From: Aliivibrio sifiae | Lineage (GTDB): Bacteria; Pseudomonadota; Gammaproteobacteria; Enterobacterales; Vibrionaceae | Length of the DNA stretch: 64,000 bases | Reading direction: 5' to 3' | Assembly: GCF_002954705.1 (NCBI RefSeq) | Contig: NZ_MSCO01000001.1 | Coordinates: forward strand, 981,704-1,045,703 | Shown: in pieces, positions 1-8,746 of the stretch | Layout: each line of letters starts with the position of its first letter | How positions within the stretch are numbered: the first letter of the stretch is position 1 | The notes under the pieces: generated by a model | What the model was told of the DNA's origin: nothing | Database searches by the model: none | The model's input: only the letters and a program-made list of their open reading frames with translations | Program-made: the position numbers and the translations under genes

Positions 1-1007
1 CCTTCATTAGCACTTGAACCTAGCCAGCTCGTCCAACCTAAGCAGCATTCGTTGCTGTCTGATAGCGTTAATGGACGGGGTTCTCCGTTTTTTAAATGAA
101 GTTGAATATCAAAATCGAGTGGATCTTTGACAGTAAATTGAACCAGTCTGTTTAAAGTGAACCAGTTTGGTTTATTTATTAAAAATGAATGGAAGTGCTC
201 CCATGTTAATTGCGTAATATGGATACGAAATTTATTAGCACGATCGGGAGCATTGTCTCCCAATACTGAGCTATTTGATAGTGATGCGTTACTTTGGCCT
301 AAAGCACAAAGTTGTGTGGTAGGGATTTGGCAGTGACGTAAAATACATTCTTCAATGTAAATATCGGGATGCTGAAAGTAATAACGCAGCAGCGCTTCAA
401 TCGTATTTGCAGAACGAACTCGTTGACTAAGTAAGCCCAAATAAGGGAAAAGTCGTGGCCAGTTAATCGATTTATCTTCTCTGAGTTCCTCACTTTTTAG
501 TCCTAATAACGCAAAAATATGTTGAGAAAAAGGGTCATTAGCTCCTTCTCTAAATGCCGCGTTATATCGGTATTTTTGCCATACGGTTCGAATGAGGCGA
601 TGGAGGCGGTGATGGAAAATATCTAAGAATGGCTTAAGAACATTATTCTCATCTTGTGATAAATAATCATTATAGTAATGGGGTAATGGAGATGATGCCC
701 CGATCAGAGAAAGCATGTTTAGCGTTAGAGTCACTTTTGGTAATTTATCGCTATGTATTGCGATAGACACCGATTGGATTTCTCGTGGTGCAAAACCCTG
801 TGAAGCATTCGCAATAAATTGAATGCGCTCATACGCTAGATCATGAGGTAAATCATAATGCAGACTCAACTGGTGGCAAATATGATCCAACGCTTTCATT
901 AGTGATAAATGGCCGATGTGTTTGATCGAAAGATCAAGGTCTTCCACAAGAGTTGTTATTTGTTTAAGCATTAGATTAGAGGTTGCTGTCCCATTCGTGG
1001 TTGCCAT
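1..1007 (-). CDS. tssG: TssG, type VI secretion baseplate protein (partial)
   Basis: TssG (ImpH/VasB family) is a wedge component of the type VI secretion baseplate, working with TssF, TssE and TssK at the inner membrane. About 335 residues are readable before the left edge cuts the gene. The family signature SLIGASSPLPHYY is present, as is a late LGWTSWLG segment close to the cut. The ATG at 1007 has a strong GAGGAG ribosome site 7 nt upstream, and the gene overlaps the end of tssF by 37 nt, so the two are translated together. Identification is from family motifs plus gene order; the C-terminus lies outside the window. Confidence 0.93.
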   Translation of the reverse strand, partial: MATTNGTATSNLMLKQITTLVEDLDLSIKHIGHLSLMKALDHICHQLSLHYDLPHDLAYERIQFIANASQGFAPREIQSVSIAIHSDKLPKVTLTLNMLSLIGASSPLPHYYNDYLSQDENNVLKPFLDIFHHRLHRLIRTVWQKYRYNAAFREGANDPFSQHIFALLGLKSEELREDKSINWPRLFPYLGLLSQRVRSANTIEALLRYYFQHPDIYIEECILRHCQIPTTQLCALGQSNASLSNSSVLGDNAPDRANKFRIHITQLTWEHFHSFLINKPNWFTLNRLVQFTVKDPLDFDIQLHLKNGEPRPLTLSDSNECCLGWTSWLGSSANE

Positions 1008-2722
1008 GAATAGTCTCCTCCATCAGTACTTGTTACGTTAAGTTGGTTAAATGAATTTATACTGGTGTAAAGAGAAAGGAATTCATTGATAACACTGGCA
1101 AACAAATACAGCTCACCCTCACATAGAAAGTGTTTACTATTGAGCTGTAAATGCGTATTCATTGCTCGAACAGGAGCACCTTCATAAAGCATATCGCTTG
1201 GTTTTGTGGTTATGTTTTCGATGCCATCAATCAATCGTTGGTGTTTTTTCCCTTTAGCATCATCTTGCTGCCCTGCAAAATCATAAGCCAATAAGATACG
1301 CTTGAATGCTTCTGGCTTTGTTAGTGATAAATAGTTGAGAGACATATTTGAGATCAAAGACCAGAGCCCATCTTTTTCAATGGGGGGAGTATAACAAGGA
1401 GTAACGGCACGAATGTTGGTAAACTCGACAGAGCCTGTCGTTTGCGATGTGGTTTGGGTTATCGAATCAATTGCCAAACGCTGTGCTAAAGGACCATTAC
1501 ATGCAGTAACACCAAGGGAAACGGTTATATTTTTGGTAAAGGTATACTGAGAACGGAATGATAAATAGGTATCAAAATGCCCAGTTACAATGTTCTTTTC
1601 TTGTCGAATACTGTAATAGTTTGAATATTTATCAGAATCGTTATGTTCAAAAGATTCGAAATGATAAAAATCTATACGTCCTTTTTGACCAGGGTTCCAG
1701 CCATGGACTTCTTCAATCGATAAAATAGTGCTTTGGTTGTCATTTAATGATGAGGGCTTGATCTTATATTGATCTTTACGATGTGTTAATAAAAGTGGCT
1801 GCGTATCTGTTTTAAATGAATTCACAATCGGAGTACAAAACAGTTCTGGTTGTACGCGATTAGCATAAAAAGGTTGGTGAGTAATATTGGCTAAAGTGAA
1901 TTTGATATCGACGTATTTACAGCCTTCACTAAACGAAGCTGGCCAAACTGGCAACTCGGTTAAGTCAATGTAGTAATATTTTTCAGGATAACAAAAAAAC
2001 TCTTGGATGTGGCGATAACCTTCAAATGTGTTTAGTGGGTAATCAAAGAGATTTTGATCAGTAGAAAAACCAACAGATTGAATGCTTTCTGTTGGGAAGG
2101 TACTTCGATTAATCAGTTCTTGGTTATCATTTAATGCACAGAATTCAGCTTGGGTTGTGGCAGAACGTAAGGCCATGATTAAAGAAAGACAGCTTGCTTT
2201 ATCGCCATTAAAATGAATTTTAAGTTTTGACATTCCTAATGAATGAAGGTTGATACCAGAATCTAGTTTTAGACGAAGTTGATATATTCCTCCATTCCCA
2301 TTTGCCATAAATGATGAAGAATGGATAGAGATAGGGTAAATATCAATGTCGTAACACGTTTTGAATTGGCACTGAATACCATCAATAGGTTGACTTAATA
2401 CTTCTGTACCGCGAGGTATTCGTGTTTTTTGTGTTAATTCACTAACAGGAGTGAATCTTAATGTACTCATTGCTGGTATAGCTTGAACGTAGTTTGGCCA
2501 CAATAATCGCATTAGTGAATGAGTTAATTCTGGTAGTTGATTATCTAAACGTTGGTGTAAACGGCCAACTAAAAAAGCAAAGCCCTCAAACAAGCGTTCA
2601 ATATCAGGATCGAGTCCTTCTTGACCAAGAAAGGGTGCCAAAGCTGGATTTTCTTCAGAGAATGATTTCCCAAGTTCTCGTAAGGCAACCAGTTCAGATT
2701 GATAATAGTTATTAAAACTCAT
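971..2722 (-). CDS. tssF: TssF, type VI secretion baseplate protein
   Basis: TssF (ImpG/VasA) forms the baseplate wedge with TssG. The 583-residue length is usual for the family. The N-terminus carries the conserved YYxxELxxLR start and the DPDIERLFEGFAFL segment (residues 38-51), followed by LTHSLMRLLWPNY and the P-x-M segment typical of this family. The start overlaps the end of tssE by 4 nt, and its end overlaps tssG, indicating one co-translated tssE-F-G unit. No irregularity is visible. Confidence 0.95.
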   Translation of the reverse strand: MSFNNYYQSELVALRELGKSFSEENPALAPFLGQEGLDPDIERLFEGFAFLVGRLHQRLDNQLPELTHSLMRLLWPNYVQAIPAMSTLRFTPVSELTQKTRIPRGTEVLSQPIDGIQCQFKTCYDIDIYPISIHSSSFMANGNGGIYQLRLKLDSGINLHSLGMSKLKIHFNGDKASCLSLIMALRSATTQAEFCALNDNQELINRSTFPTESIQSVGFSTDQNLFDYPLNTFEGYRHIQEFFCYPEKYYYIDLTELPVWPASFSEGCKYVDIKFTLANITHQPFYANRVQPELFCTPIVNSFKTDTQPLLLTHRKDQYKIKPSSLNDNQSTILSIEEVHGWNPGQKGRIDFYHFESFEHNDSDKYSNYYSIRQEKNIVTGHFDTYLSFRSQYTFTKNITVSLGVTACNGPLAQRLAIDSITQTTSQTTGSVEFTNIRAVTPCYTPPIEKDGLWSLISNMSLNYLSLTKPEAFKRILLAYDFAGQQDDAKGKKHQRLIDGIENITTKPSDMLYEGAPVRAMNTHLQLNSKHFLCEGELYLFASVINEFLSLYTSINSFNQLNVTSTDGGDYSWQPRMGQQPLI

Positions 2723-3144
2723 GCTGCACCTTGCATATTAAGGTGGTTAGTTTTTTGACCGCTTGTTTGAGCATGAGTTGTAAATGAAATAGGGGTGCAT
2801 TTACCATTGAATATAATGTCACCCTGAACATCAAAATACAGGTGAAGTGGGCTATAAATATCGCCTAGATAATGTACTTTAATGTTAGTTATGCGTTTTT
2901 CATAATGGTGGATTACCCTTTCAACCTCTCTTTTTACATGAATTATGGCGTCATGAGGTGTCATATGAGACATATTAAGGTCGGGTAAACCTAAGTCTGG
3001 ACATATAAGAGCATCGCCTTGTCGGGTTGATAATAGTTGAGCGACATGCAAGCGAATAGACTCTGTAATCTCTAACGATGTAGAGACAAGATTATGTTGT
3101 GTTGTCCCTGTTAATAATCGCTCAAATAGTCGTTGTGATGCCAT
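2719..3144 (-). CDS. tssE: TssE, gp25-like baseplate protein
   Basis: TssE is the T4 gp25-like baseplate protein that helps nucleate the contractile sheath. The 141-residue protein shows the gp25/lysozyme-like family pattern: an N-terminal FERL segment, SIRLHVAQLLSTRQGDA around residues 30-45 and the CPDLGLPDL segment just after. The ATG has an AAGGA ribosome site upstream. It lies 86 nt after tssC, with an intercistronic hairpin in the gap, and overlaps tssF by 4 nt. The call is by family pattern and position in the tssBCEFG order. Confidence 0.92.
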   Translation of the reverse strand: MASQRLFERLLTGTTQHNLVSTSLEITESIRLHVAQLLSTRQGDALICPDLGLPDLNMSHMTPHDAIIHVKREVERVIHHYEKRITNIKVHYLGDIYSPLHLYFDVQGDIIFNGKCTPISFTTHAQTSGQKTNHLNMQGAA

Positions 3145-3197
3145 GTGTAATTAATCCTTAAAGTGGTAAAGTATCCGACAATTTATGTGCTTGTAAT

Positions 3198-3224
3198 CCC
3201 TCAGTGTTTATTAAGCACTGAGGG
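3198..3224 (-). other. Intercistronic hairpin between tssC and tssE
   Basis: A perfect 9-bp inverted repeat (CCCTCAGTG / CACTGAGGG) with a 9-nt loop sits 7 nt after the tssC stop. No T-run follows it in the direction of transcription, so it is unlikely to be a full terminator. A stem here could stabilise the 3' end of the tssBC message, whose products are needed in many copies, relative to tssEFG. That role is inference. Confidence 0.6.
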
Positions 3225-3230
3225 GACTTA

Positions 3231-4706
3231 TTATTCTTGGTCTAACTTACCAACCAATGAGAGTGTGAAATCAGATCCCATGTATTTAAAATGAGGGCGA
3301 ACAGATAGATTTACGCGATACCAGCCTGGGCTTCCTTCAACATCGCAGACTTCAATATTTGCAGCTCGTAGAGGGCGGCGACTGCGAACCTCTGCTGGTG
3401 GGTTTTCTTGATCTGCTATGTATTGACGGATCCAAGAGTTTAGCTCTTGTTCTAAATCGGTTCTCTCTTTCCAGCTGCCAATTTGTTCGCGCTGTAATAC
3501 TTTAATGTAATGAGCTAGACGACTAATAATGAACAGATATGGAAGTTGAGTTCCTAGGCGATAGTTAAGCTCTTTATTTTTACCTTCTTCACTATTACCA
3601 AAAAATTTAGCTTTTTGAACTGAGTTTGCAGAGAAGAAAGCTGCATTATCAGATCCTTTGCGCATAGTTAACGCAATAAAGCCTTCTTCAGCCAGCTCAT
3701 ATTCTCGGCGATCTGAGACTAATACTTCGGTTGGGATCTTTGTTTCAATATCGCCCATACTTTCAAAGTGATGAAGGGGAAGATCTTCAACTGCGCCACC
3801 AGATTGTGGCCCGATAATGTTTGGGCACCAACGGAAGTTAGCAAAACTTTCAGTTATACGAGTCGCCATTGTAAAAGCAGTATTGCCCCACAAATAATCT
3901 TCATGAGTAGCAGAGACATTTTCATGGTAATTAAATGTTTTAACTGGATTGTCTTCAGGGTCATAAGGCTGACGTAGCAAGAATCGAGGCAGGGTTAATC
4001 CGACAAATCGGGAATCTTCTTGTTCACGGAATTTTTGCCACTTTGAGTATTGTGGGCTTTCAAAATGATCACTTAGATCTTTTAAATCAGGTAACCCTTC
4101 AAAAGATTCCAAACCAAAGAATTTAGGCCCTGCAGCTGAAATGAATGGGGCATGAGCCATCGCAGCTACAGAAGCCAAGTTTTGTAGATTTTTAATATCG
4201 GGCGCAGAAGGACCAAAGTGATAGTTACCAATAATAGCGCCGACAGGTTGGCCACCAAACGTGCCAAACTCGTTAGTGTAGACATGCTTATAGAGACCTG
4301 ATTGGGTAATATCTGAGGCATCTTCGAAATCCTCTAATAAATCATTTTTTGATATGCTAATGACTTCAATTTTAATGTTTTCACGGAAGTCGGTACGATC
4401 AACAAGTAATTTTAATCCACGCCATGAAGATTCTAATTGTTGAAATGATTCATGATGTAGGATTTCATCGACTTGCTGACTTAACTTTTGATCGATTTCT
4501 GTAATCATTTTGTCTATAAGTGCTTTTTTGACTGGTTCTTCTTGGTTTTGTGGTTTTAGTAGCTCTTCAATGAAAGCACTAACACCGCGTTTAGCAATAC
4601 CATAGGTTTCATCTTCTGGTGTTAAATTGGTTTGAGCTACGATTTGATCAAGAAGGCCGACGGTAATGTCATTTTGTGCTTCTTGAACTGTACTTACGTC
4701 TGTCAT
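3231..4706 (-). CDS. tssC: TssC (VipB), sheath large subunit
   Basis: TssC is the large subunit of the contractile cytoplasmic sheath that assembles with TssB around the Hcp tube and is recycled by ClpV. The 491-residue protein has the usual length and the conserved family segments LESSWRGLKLLV, FGTFGGQPVGAIIGNY, PFISAAGP and LPRFLLRQPYDP, and ends with SPGWYRVNLSVRPHFKYMG, a conserved sheath C-terminus. It starts 3 nt after tssB. No missing segment or frameshift is seen. Confidence 0.97.
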   Translation of the reverse strand: MTDVSTVQEAQNDITVGLLDQIVAQTNLTPEDETYGIAKRGVSAFIEELLKPQNQEEPVKKALIDKMITEIDQKLSQQVDEILHHESFQQLESSWRGLKLLVDRTDFRENIKIEVISISKNDLLEDFEDASDITQSGLYKHVYTNEFGTFGGQPVGAIIGNYHFGPSAPDIKNLQNLASVAAMAHAPFISAAGPKFFGLESFEGLPDLKDLSDHFESPQYSKWQKFREQEDSRFVGLTLPRFLLRQPYDPEDNPVKTFNYHENVSATHEDYLWGNTAFTMATRITESFANFRWCPNIIGPQSGGAVEDLPLHHFESMGDIETKIPTEVLVSDRREYELAEEGFIALTMRKGSDNAAFFSANSVQKAKFFGNSEEGKNKELNYRLGTQLPYLFIISRLAHYIKVLQREQIGSWKERTDLEQELNSWIRQYIADQENPPAEVRSRRPLRAANIEVCDVEGSPGWYRVNLSVRPHFKYMGSDFTLSLVGKLDQE

Positions 4707-4709
4707 GGA

Positions 4710-5207
4710 TTATTCCTTTTCCTTTGCTAAACCTAACTCGTTTAGTAATTTTTCACGTGCACTTTCATCAACTAGAGCATCTTCGATCGCTTTTCTAAAT
4801 GAAGGTGCATTTCCTAATGGACCTTTTAGAGAAACAAGAGCTTCACGTAGATCCATTAAGCCTTTTAATTCAGGCACTTGTTCTACAATGCTGGCAGGAT
4901 CAAAATCATTGATTTTTTTAAATGAAAGATCGACCGCTATTTTTTCAGGGCCTTCGCCATCTTGAAGTTGGTTTTTTACACCAAATGAAATATTCAGATT
5001 TTGCTTTTCAATGACATCATTAAAATTGCTTTTATCGACACTGAATGGTTTTCTGTCTTCGAGTTGTCGTTCATCGTCTTGAAGAGTGAAATCACCCAGT
5101 ACCATCATTTTTAGTGGCAATTCAAGCTCTTCGGCTGAATCAGAGGTTGCTGGTTTGAATGTCACATTTACACGCTCTTTTGGCGCGACAGATCCATCTT
5201 TTGACAT
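4710..5207 (-). CDS. tssB: TssB (VipA), sheath small subunit
   Basis: TssB is the small sheath subunit that pairs with TssC. The 165-residue length is usual. It shows the conserved ELELPLKMMVLGDFT segment (about residues 24-38), then DRKPFSVDKSNFNDV and the ISFGVKN strand region. The ATG is preceded by a GGAGCC ribosome site. It is separated from tssA by 49 nt and from tssC by 3 nt, so tssB and tssC are probably translated in step, as expected for a heterodimer. Confidence 0.96.
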   Translation of the reverse strand: MSKDGSVAPKERVNVTFKPATSDSAEELELPLKMMVLGDFTLQDDERQLEDRKPFSVDKSNFNDVIEKQNLNISFGVKNQLQDGEGPEKIAVDLSFKKINDFDPASIVEQVPELKGLMDLREALVSLKGPLGNAPSFRKAIEDALVDESAREKLLNELGLAKEKE

Positions 5208-5256
5208 GGGGGCTCCTAGATTTGTAATTTAAGAACAGCTCAAATATATAAACTGT

Positions 5257-6807
5257 TTAGTAATTAAGTACTCGTATTGGATTTAAGCAACAGAGTCGTT
5301 CACGTAAGGTTATTATTAATTGGGTATCTTGTTTTTTCACAGGAAGTTTGCTTTGACAGGTAAGCCAAAGATCTAATAAACGTTCTTCAAGTAAGGGATC
5401 CCACAATGTTAATACAGAATGTGAGTATTGATTATCTAACCAACGAAGAAGAGGGGCTGCGAGTTCGTATTTGTTTGCATGTAACAACAGTGTTGCTTGT
5501 GAAAACTGCCAAAAGAAAGCTTCTCGTGCAGAGCGAGATTGGTGATGCCCAATAATAAGAGGCTGTAATACATCACTTAAAGGTTCTTGTTTTAATAAAG
5601 GTAATGCTTCTTTGAGTACTAAGTCCCACTCACTTGATGTGTTTCTTTCGGTAAACTGTGGTTTTAGTTGGGTTTGGCTTGTATTTTGAGAGCAATGTTG
5701 TTCGATCCATATTTGTGTTTCTGGTTTAGCAAATTCAGAACCATCATCAAATTTAAGATCTGTAATTTTAGGGGCTTTCTTGATAAGTAAGGAAAGCTGA
5801 TCTGTTACAGATTGAGCGGCATCGTGATAGTTTAATTCAGTTAAGGTTTCCCATGCCATGAAATGGCCATCAAGCCAGAAAGGAGACTTAGATAGACTCT
5901 CTTCAAGGTCTATAAGCAAGGCTGCATGATTTGCTTGATTTTTTAGTTGAATTAAATGCTGTTGTCTTGCTTGTGGAACAGGTTTGAGCGTCGTGATGTT
6001 ATCGTCGTTACTTGACGGCGTTTGAGTTATAGTGACCCAGGTTAATGTACGACTTAATTGATAAGCTTTTTCGTCACCAATGTTCTGATTAAGCCAATAT
6101 TTTGAAAGATTACGAGTGACCTCTTGCAGATGACGTAATGCTTTATTTGCATCACGTTCATTAGCGATATCTGCATGTGATAATGAAATGCTTGTTGAGT
6201 GAGATATAGTATTAATGGATTGAGTTGAAGGTGTTTTTATTGGTTCAATTGTTGATGGTGTAGCCTCTGATGTTACTCGTTTTTTATGTTTATTAACGTG
6301 GCTGATTAATAAAGAAAGAGTGTCTGTTTTTGACTCGAAAATAGAAATTATTGATTCATCTAACTTTAATAAAATATCTATTAGATTATCAATAATTTCA
6401 ATGTCTAGCATATTGCTAGTTATTGATTTAGTTTCTTCATTAATAACATTAACTATTTTGTTAATAGAGGAATATTGTTGTTTTGCTCTTTTTGGGTAAA
6501 TGTTATCTCTATATTTAATGATGAATTCATTAATTAATGTTAAAAGAGAAATATAATCAATAGATGATGAAATATGCTGAAATGAAAGTAACATCCAATA
6601 AAGTACACGATAGTCTTTACTGTTTTTTGATATTAAATTCAATGAATTAACGTGAACCACCTGCCAGTCTGTGTTGCTTGTAGCAAAAAGATCTGTGGCT
6701 TTGTTTATTTCATTTTCAATAGATTCAAACTCAGGCTCATAAGTAAAATCTATGCCTAAGCGATCCTCTTCTGATATGTCAGTGAGGATTTCATTATAAG
6801 AAAACAT
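5257..6807 (-). CDS. tssA: TssA-like protein (ImpA N-terminal domain, VasJ type)
   Basis: TssA-family proteins organise baseplate and tail assembly. This 516-residue protein has an ImpA-type N-terminal domain: LTDISEEDRLGIDFTYEPEF near the start and a helical region with YRDNIYP near residue 100, the usual family landmark. A Ser/Thr-rich linker at about residues 180-205 is followed by a C-terminal helical domain of the VasJ type. It is the first gene of the visible T6SS operon; a GGGTAAAT ribosome site precedes the ATG. Which TssA subclass it belongs to, and thus whether it caps the tail or sits at the baseplate, was not settled. Confidence 0.85.
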   Translation of the reverse strand: MFSYNEILTDISEEDRLGIDFTYEPEFESIENEINKATDLFATSNTDWQVVHVNSLNLISKNSKDYRVLYWMLLSFQHISSSIDYISLLTLINEFIIKYRDNIYPKRAKQQYSSINKIVNVINEETKSITSNMLDIEIIDNLIDILLKLDESIISIFESKTDTLSLLISHVNKHKKRVTSEATPSTIEPIKTPSTQSINTISHSTSISLSHADIANERDANKALRHLQEVTRNLSKYWLNQNIGDEKAYQLSRTLTWVTITQTPSSNDDNITTLKPVPQARQQHLIQLKNQANHAALLIDLEESLSKSPFWLDGHFMAWETLTELNYHDAAQSVTDQLSLLIKKAPKITDLKFDDGSEFAKPETQIWIEQHCSQNTSQTQLKPQFTERNTSSEWDLVLKEALPLLKQEPLSDVLQPLIIGHHQSRSAREAFFWQFSQATLLLHANKYELAAPLLRWLDNQYSHSVLTLWDPLLEERLLDLWLTCQSKLPVKKQDTQLIITLRERLCCLNPIRVLNY

Positions 6808-7084
6808 ATTTACCCTAGCTAATACCGGTCGATGTAAGCATTAGATTGCTTTTTATCAATACTGATATGATGACGTTTTAATTATTTATTATTGATTTGA
6901 TTTTTATTACAAATCTATTTATTTATATATAAATATTAAATGGCTAAAATAAAATAATAAAGAGGAATAATTTTCGATGAAAATTAATTGGGAAATAGAT
7001 CTAATTTTTATGAAAACAAATCAAATAGAACTATTTCATAAAGGTTTGATTAGGTTGCACTTGTCTCAAAAGTGAGTTGGATGT

Positions 7085-7282
7085 CTATTTATTTTCGAAA
7101 TCATTAAGCACTATTTTTAACGCGCTAATTGCTGTTTTGATTTCAACATTATTATTTTCTAATAAATAAATTAAATCTACGGCGAGTTTTATGTCATCAG
7201 GAGCGTTATCAAGAGGACTATTTGTTTTTTCTGCACCCACAATAGTCTCTGTGTTTTCTGTTAGTTTAGGTTTATTAGTCAT
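7085..7282 (-). CDS. rsmS: RsmS/YbaM-like small regulatory protein (DUF2496)
   Basis: A 65-residue protein whose second half (NAPDDIKLAVDLIYLLE, then a helix ending LNDFENK) matches the short YbaM/RsmS family, described as a pleiotropic regulator in enterobacteria. The first 25 residues are an extra polar extension absent from E. coli YbaM as I recall it. It overlaps the 3' end of priC by 8 nt; priC-ybaM is also the E. coli arrangement, which supports the call. Its molecular function is not deducible from sequence. Confidence 0.75.
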   Translation of the reverse strand: MTNKPKLTENTETIVGAEKTNSPLDNAPDDIKLAVDLIYLLENNNVEIKTAISALKIVLNDFENK

Positions 7283-7826
7283 TCTGCTCTCGATAAGTTA
7301 TTTGTTGCTCTAGGCGCTTCATTGCTTCTTTACAGCGTTGTAATCGCTTTTCTGTGGTTAAGAGTGTTTTTTGTAATCCTTGTTGTTGAGCAAATGAATT
7401 ACATTGATTCACAGTATGTTCTTGCTCGCGTACCATTTGAGTTAATCGACGCTCCCATTCTTGATGTTGGGCTAAGTCTTGGTACATATCACTAATTGGT
7501 TTTTTATAACTGCCTTTTGGACGAGGCTCATTAGAGCGAATACGTTGAGTTGCTACTTCGCGCTGAACGGCTTGGATCTGTGAGACAAGCATTTGAGTTA
7601 AGTATTCAGCGCGTTGTGCTGTGAGAATGTTTGATTGTTCTTCACGCTGTATTGATTTGAGTGTTTCTTTTGTTTCATTGATACATGGAACAAGGTAACG
7701 ACTTCGGCAGCCAAACAATCGTTCATCAAATAAAGGTAAACGTTGCTCACCGCGACGACGATCTATTTCAGCAGCCGTTTTACCCAGTTGCTCAAGCATG
7801 ATTTCAATAGAACTAAAATTTGTCAT
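7275..7826 (-). CDS. priC: PriC, primosomal replication protein N''
   Basis: PriC helps reload the replicative helicase DnaB at stalled forks. The 183-residue protein has the family N-terminus (LFDERLFGCRS, around residues 32-42) and is otherwise rich in Gln, Arg and Glu with a helical, coiled-coil-like character, ending in LEQQITYRE. The ATG at 7826 has a GAGG ribosome site 5-6 nt upstream. It is translationally coupled to rsmS. Length and N-terminal motif fit PriC; few alternatives exist. Confidence 0.88.
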   Translation of the reverse strand: MTNFSSIEIMLEQLGKTAAEIDRRRGEQRLPLFDERLFGCRSRYLVPCINETKETLKSIQREEQSNILTAQRAEYLTQMLVSQIQAVQREVATQRIRSNEPRPKGSYKKPISDMYQDLAQHQEWERRLTQMVREQEHTVNQCNSFAQQQGLQKTLLTTEKRLQRCKEAMKRLEQQITYREQND

Positions 7827-7853
7827 ATGAACCTCGGCATAAACAGAGTGGCT

Positions 7854-8624
7854 TTAAAACCAAGCATCTAAAGCTAATTTGACGGCTAGAATACAAACAA
7901 CTGTTACAAATACAGGACGAATAAACTTAGAACCAAAACGAATAGCAGAGTGAGCGCCAATAAATGCTCCTGCCATTAAACATACGCCCATAGTAAGGCC
8001 TAAGGCCCAGTTGATATGGCCAAGAATAGCAAACGTAATTAATGAGGTAAAATTACTAGTGAAATTCATCGCTTTTGCTAAACCAGAAGCAAGTAAAATA
8101 TTAAGGTGATAAATTGCCATGCTACTTACTGTCCAAAATGCACCTGTACCTGGGCCAGCAACACCATCATAAAACCCTAATATTGAGCCTTGTATGATCT
8201 GCTGTTTTTTTAACTTAGGTGTTTTCTCTGGGAGTACATTTTGGTCTGATATAACACGAGTTGGCCAAATGGTATAAAGGGCGGCAGCTAAAATAACTAA
8301 AGGCAGGCCTTTCTCTAGCCATTCAGTTGAAATGTAATTTACAAGTAATGTGCCAAAGGTTGCGCCAAAAAGTGTAGCAATAAAAGAGGCTTTCCAAAAA
8401 TTAGGGTCGAACAGTTTCTTTTTAAAATAAGTCAATGCTGCTGTTGATGACGCGAAAGTAGCTGCAAGTTTATTTGTACCTAAAGCGATATGTGGCGGTA
8501 AACCAATTGAAAGTAAAGCAGGTACAGTTAGCATTCCCCCTCCACCAGCAACAGCATCAATAAATCCAGCGATAAAGGCAACTAATCCCAAAACAATCAG
8601 GGTACTAGGCTCAAGAAATTCCAT
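7854..8624 (-). CDS. yfcA: TSUP (TauE/SafE, YfcA-like) membrane permease
   Basis: A 256-residue membrane protein of the TauE/SafE sulfite-exporter superfamily. It has the diagnostic duplicated glycine-rich motifs: GFIDAVAGGGGMLTVP (residues 20-35) and GFYDGVAGPGTGAFW (about 150-165), each at the end of a hydrophobic helix, with about eight membrane segments in all. Members move small anions or organosulfur compounds; the substrate here is unknown. It lies 27 nt upstream of priC and may be co-transcribed with it. A long inverted repeat lies just ahead of its start. Confidence 0.87.
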   Translation of the reverse strand: MEFLEPSTLIVLGLVAFIAGFIDAVAGGGGMLTVPALLSIGLPPHIALGTNKLAATFASSTAALTYFKKKLFDPNFWKASFIATLFGATFGTLLVNYISTEWLEKGLPLVILAAALYTIWPTRVISDQNVLPEKTPKLKKQQIIQGSILGFYDGVAGPGTGAFWTVSSMAIYHLNILLASGLAKAMNFTSNFTSLITFAILGHINWALGLTMGVCLMAGAFIGAHSAIRFGSKFIRPVFVTVVCILAVKLALDAWF

Positions 8625-8659
8625 ACAGGCTCTTAATATAATGATATGTATAATGGTAT

Positions 8660-8707
8660 TAATGCCAATAATTGAGCATTATTAAAATAATCTAATTATT
8701 GGCATTA
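8660..8707. repeat. 14-bp perfect inverted repeat between dinG and yfcA
   Basis: TAATGCCAATAATT at 8660-8673 is repeated in inverse at 8694-8707 with a 20-nt spacer. It lies 36 nt upstream of the yfcA start, between two genes on the minus strand. No T-run follows on the minus strand, so an operator or protein-binding dyad is at least as likely as a dinG terminator. Confidence 0.6.
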
Positions 8708-8746
8708 GTAGTAGAATCGCAATGTGCGATTATTTCGTAATAAAGC

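Noticed and set aside
299..493. Short open frames opposite to tssG, and similar frames opposite or inside tssF, tssC, his, trp, topA and GH92 genes
   Set aside because: They overlap well-supported genes, lack ribosome sites and show no family resemblance; they are by-products of the real reading frames.
6808..7084. Sigma-54 promoter ahead of tssA
   Set aside because: I looked for the TGGCAC-N5-TTGC pattern on the minus strand and found no acceptable match; regulation may lie elsewhere.
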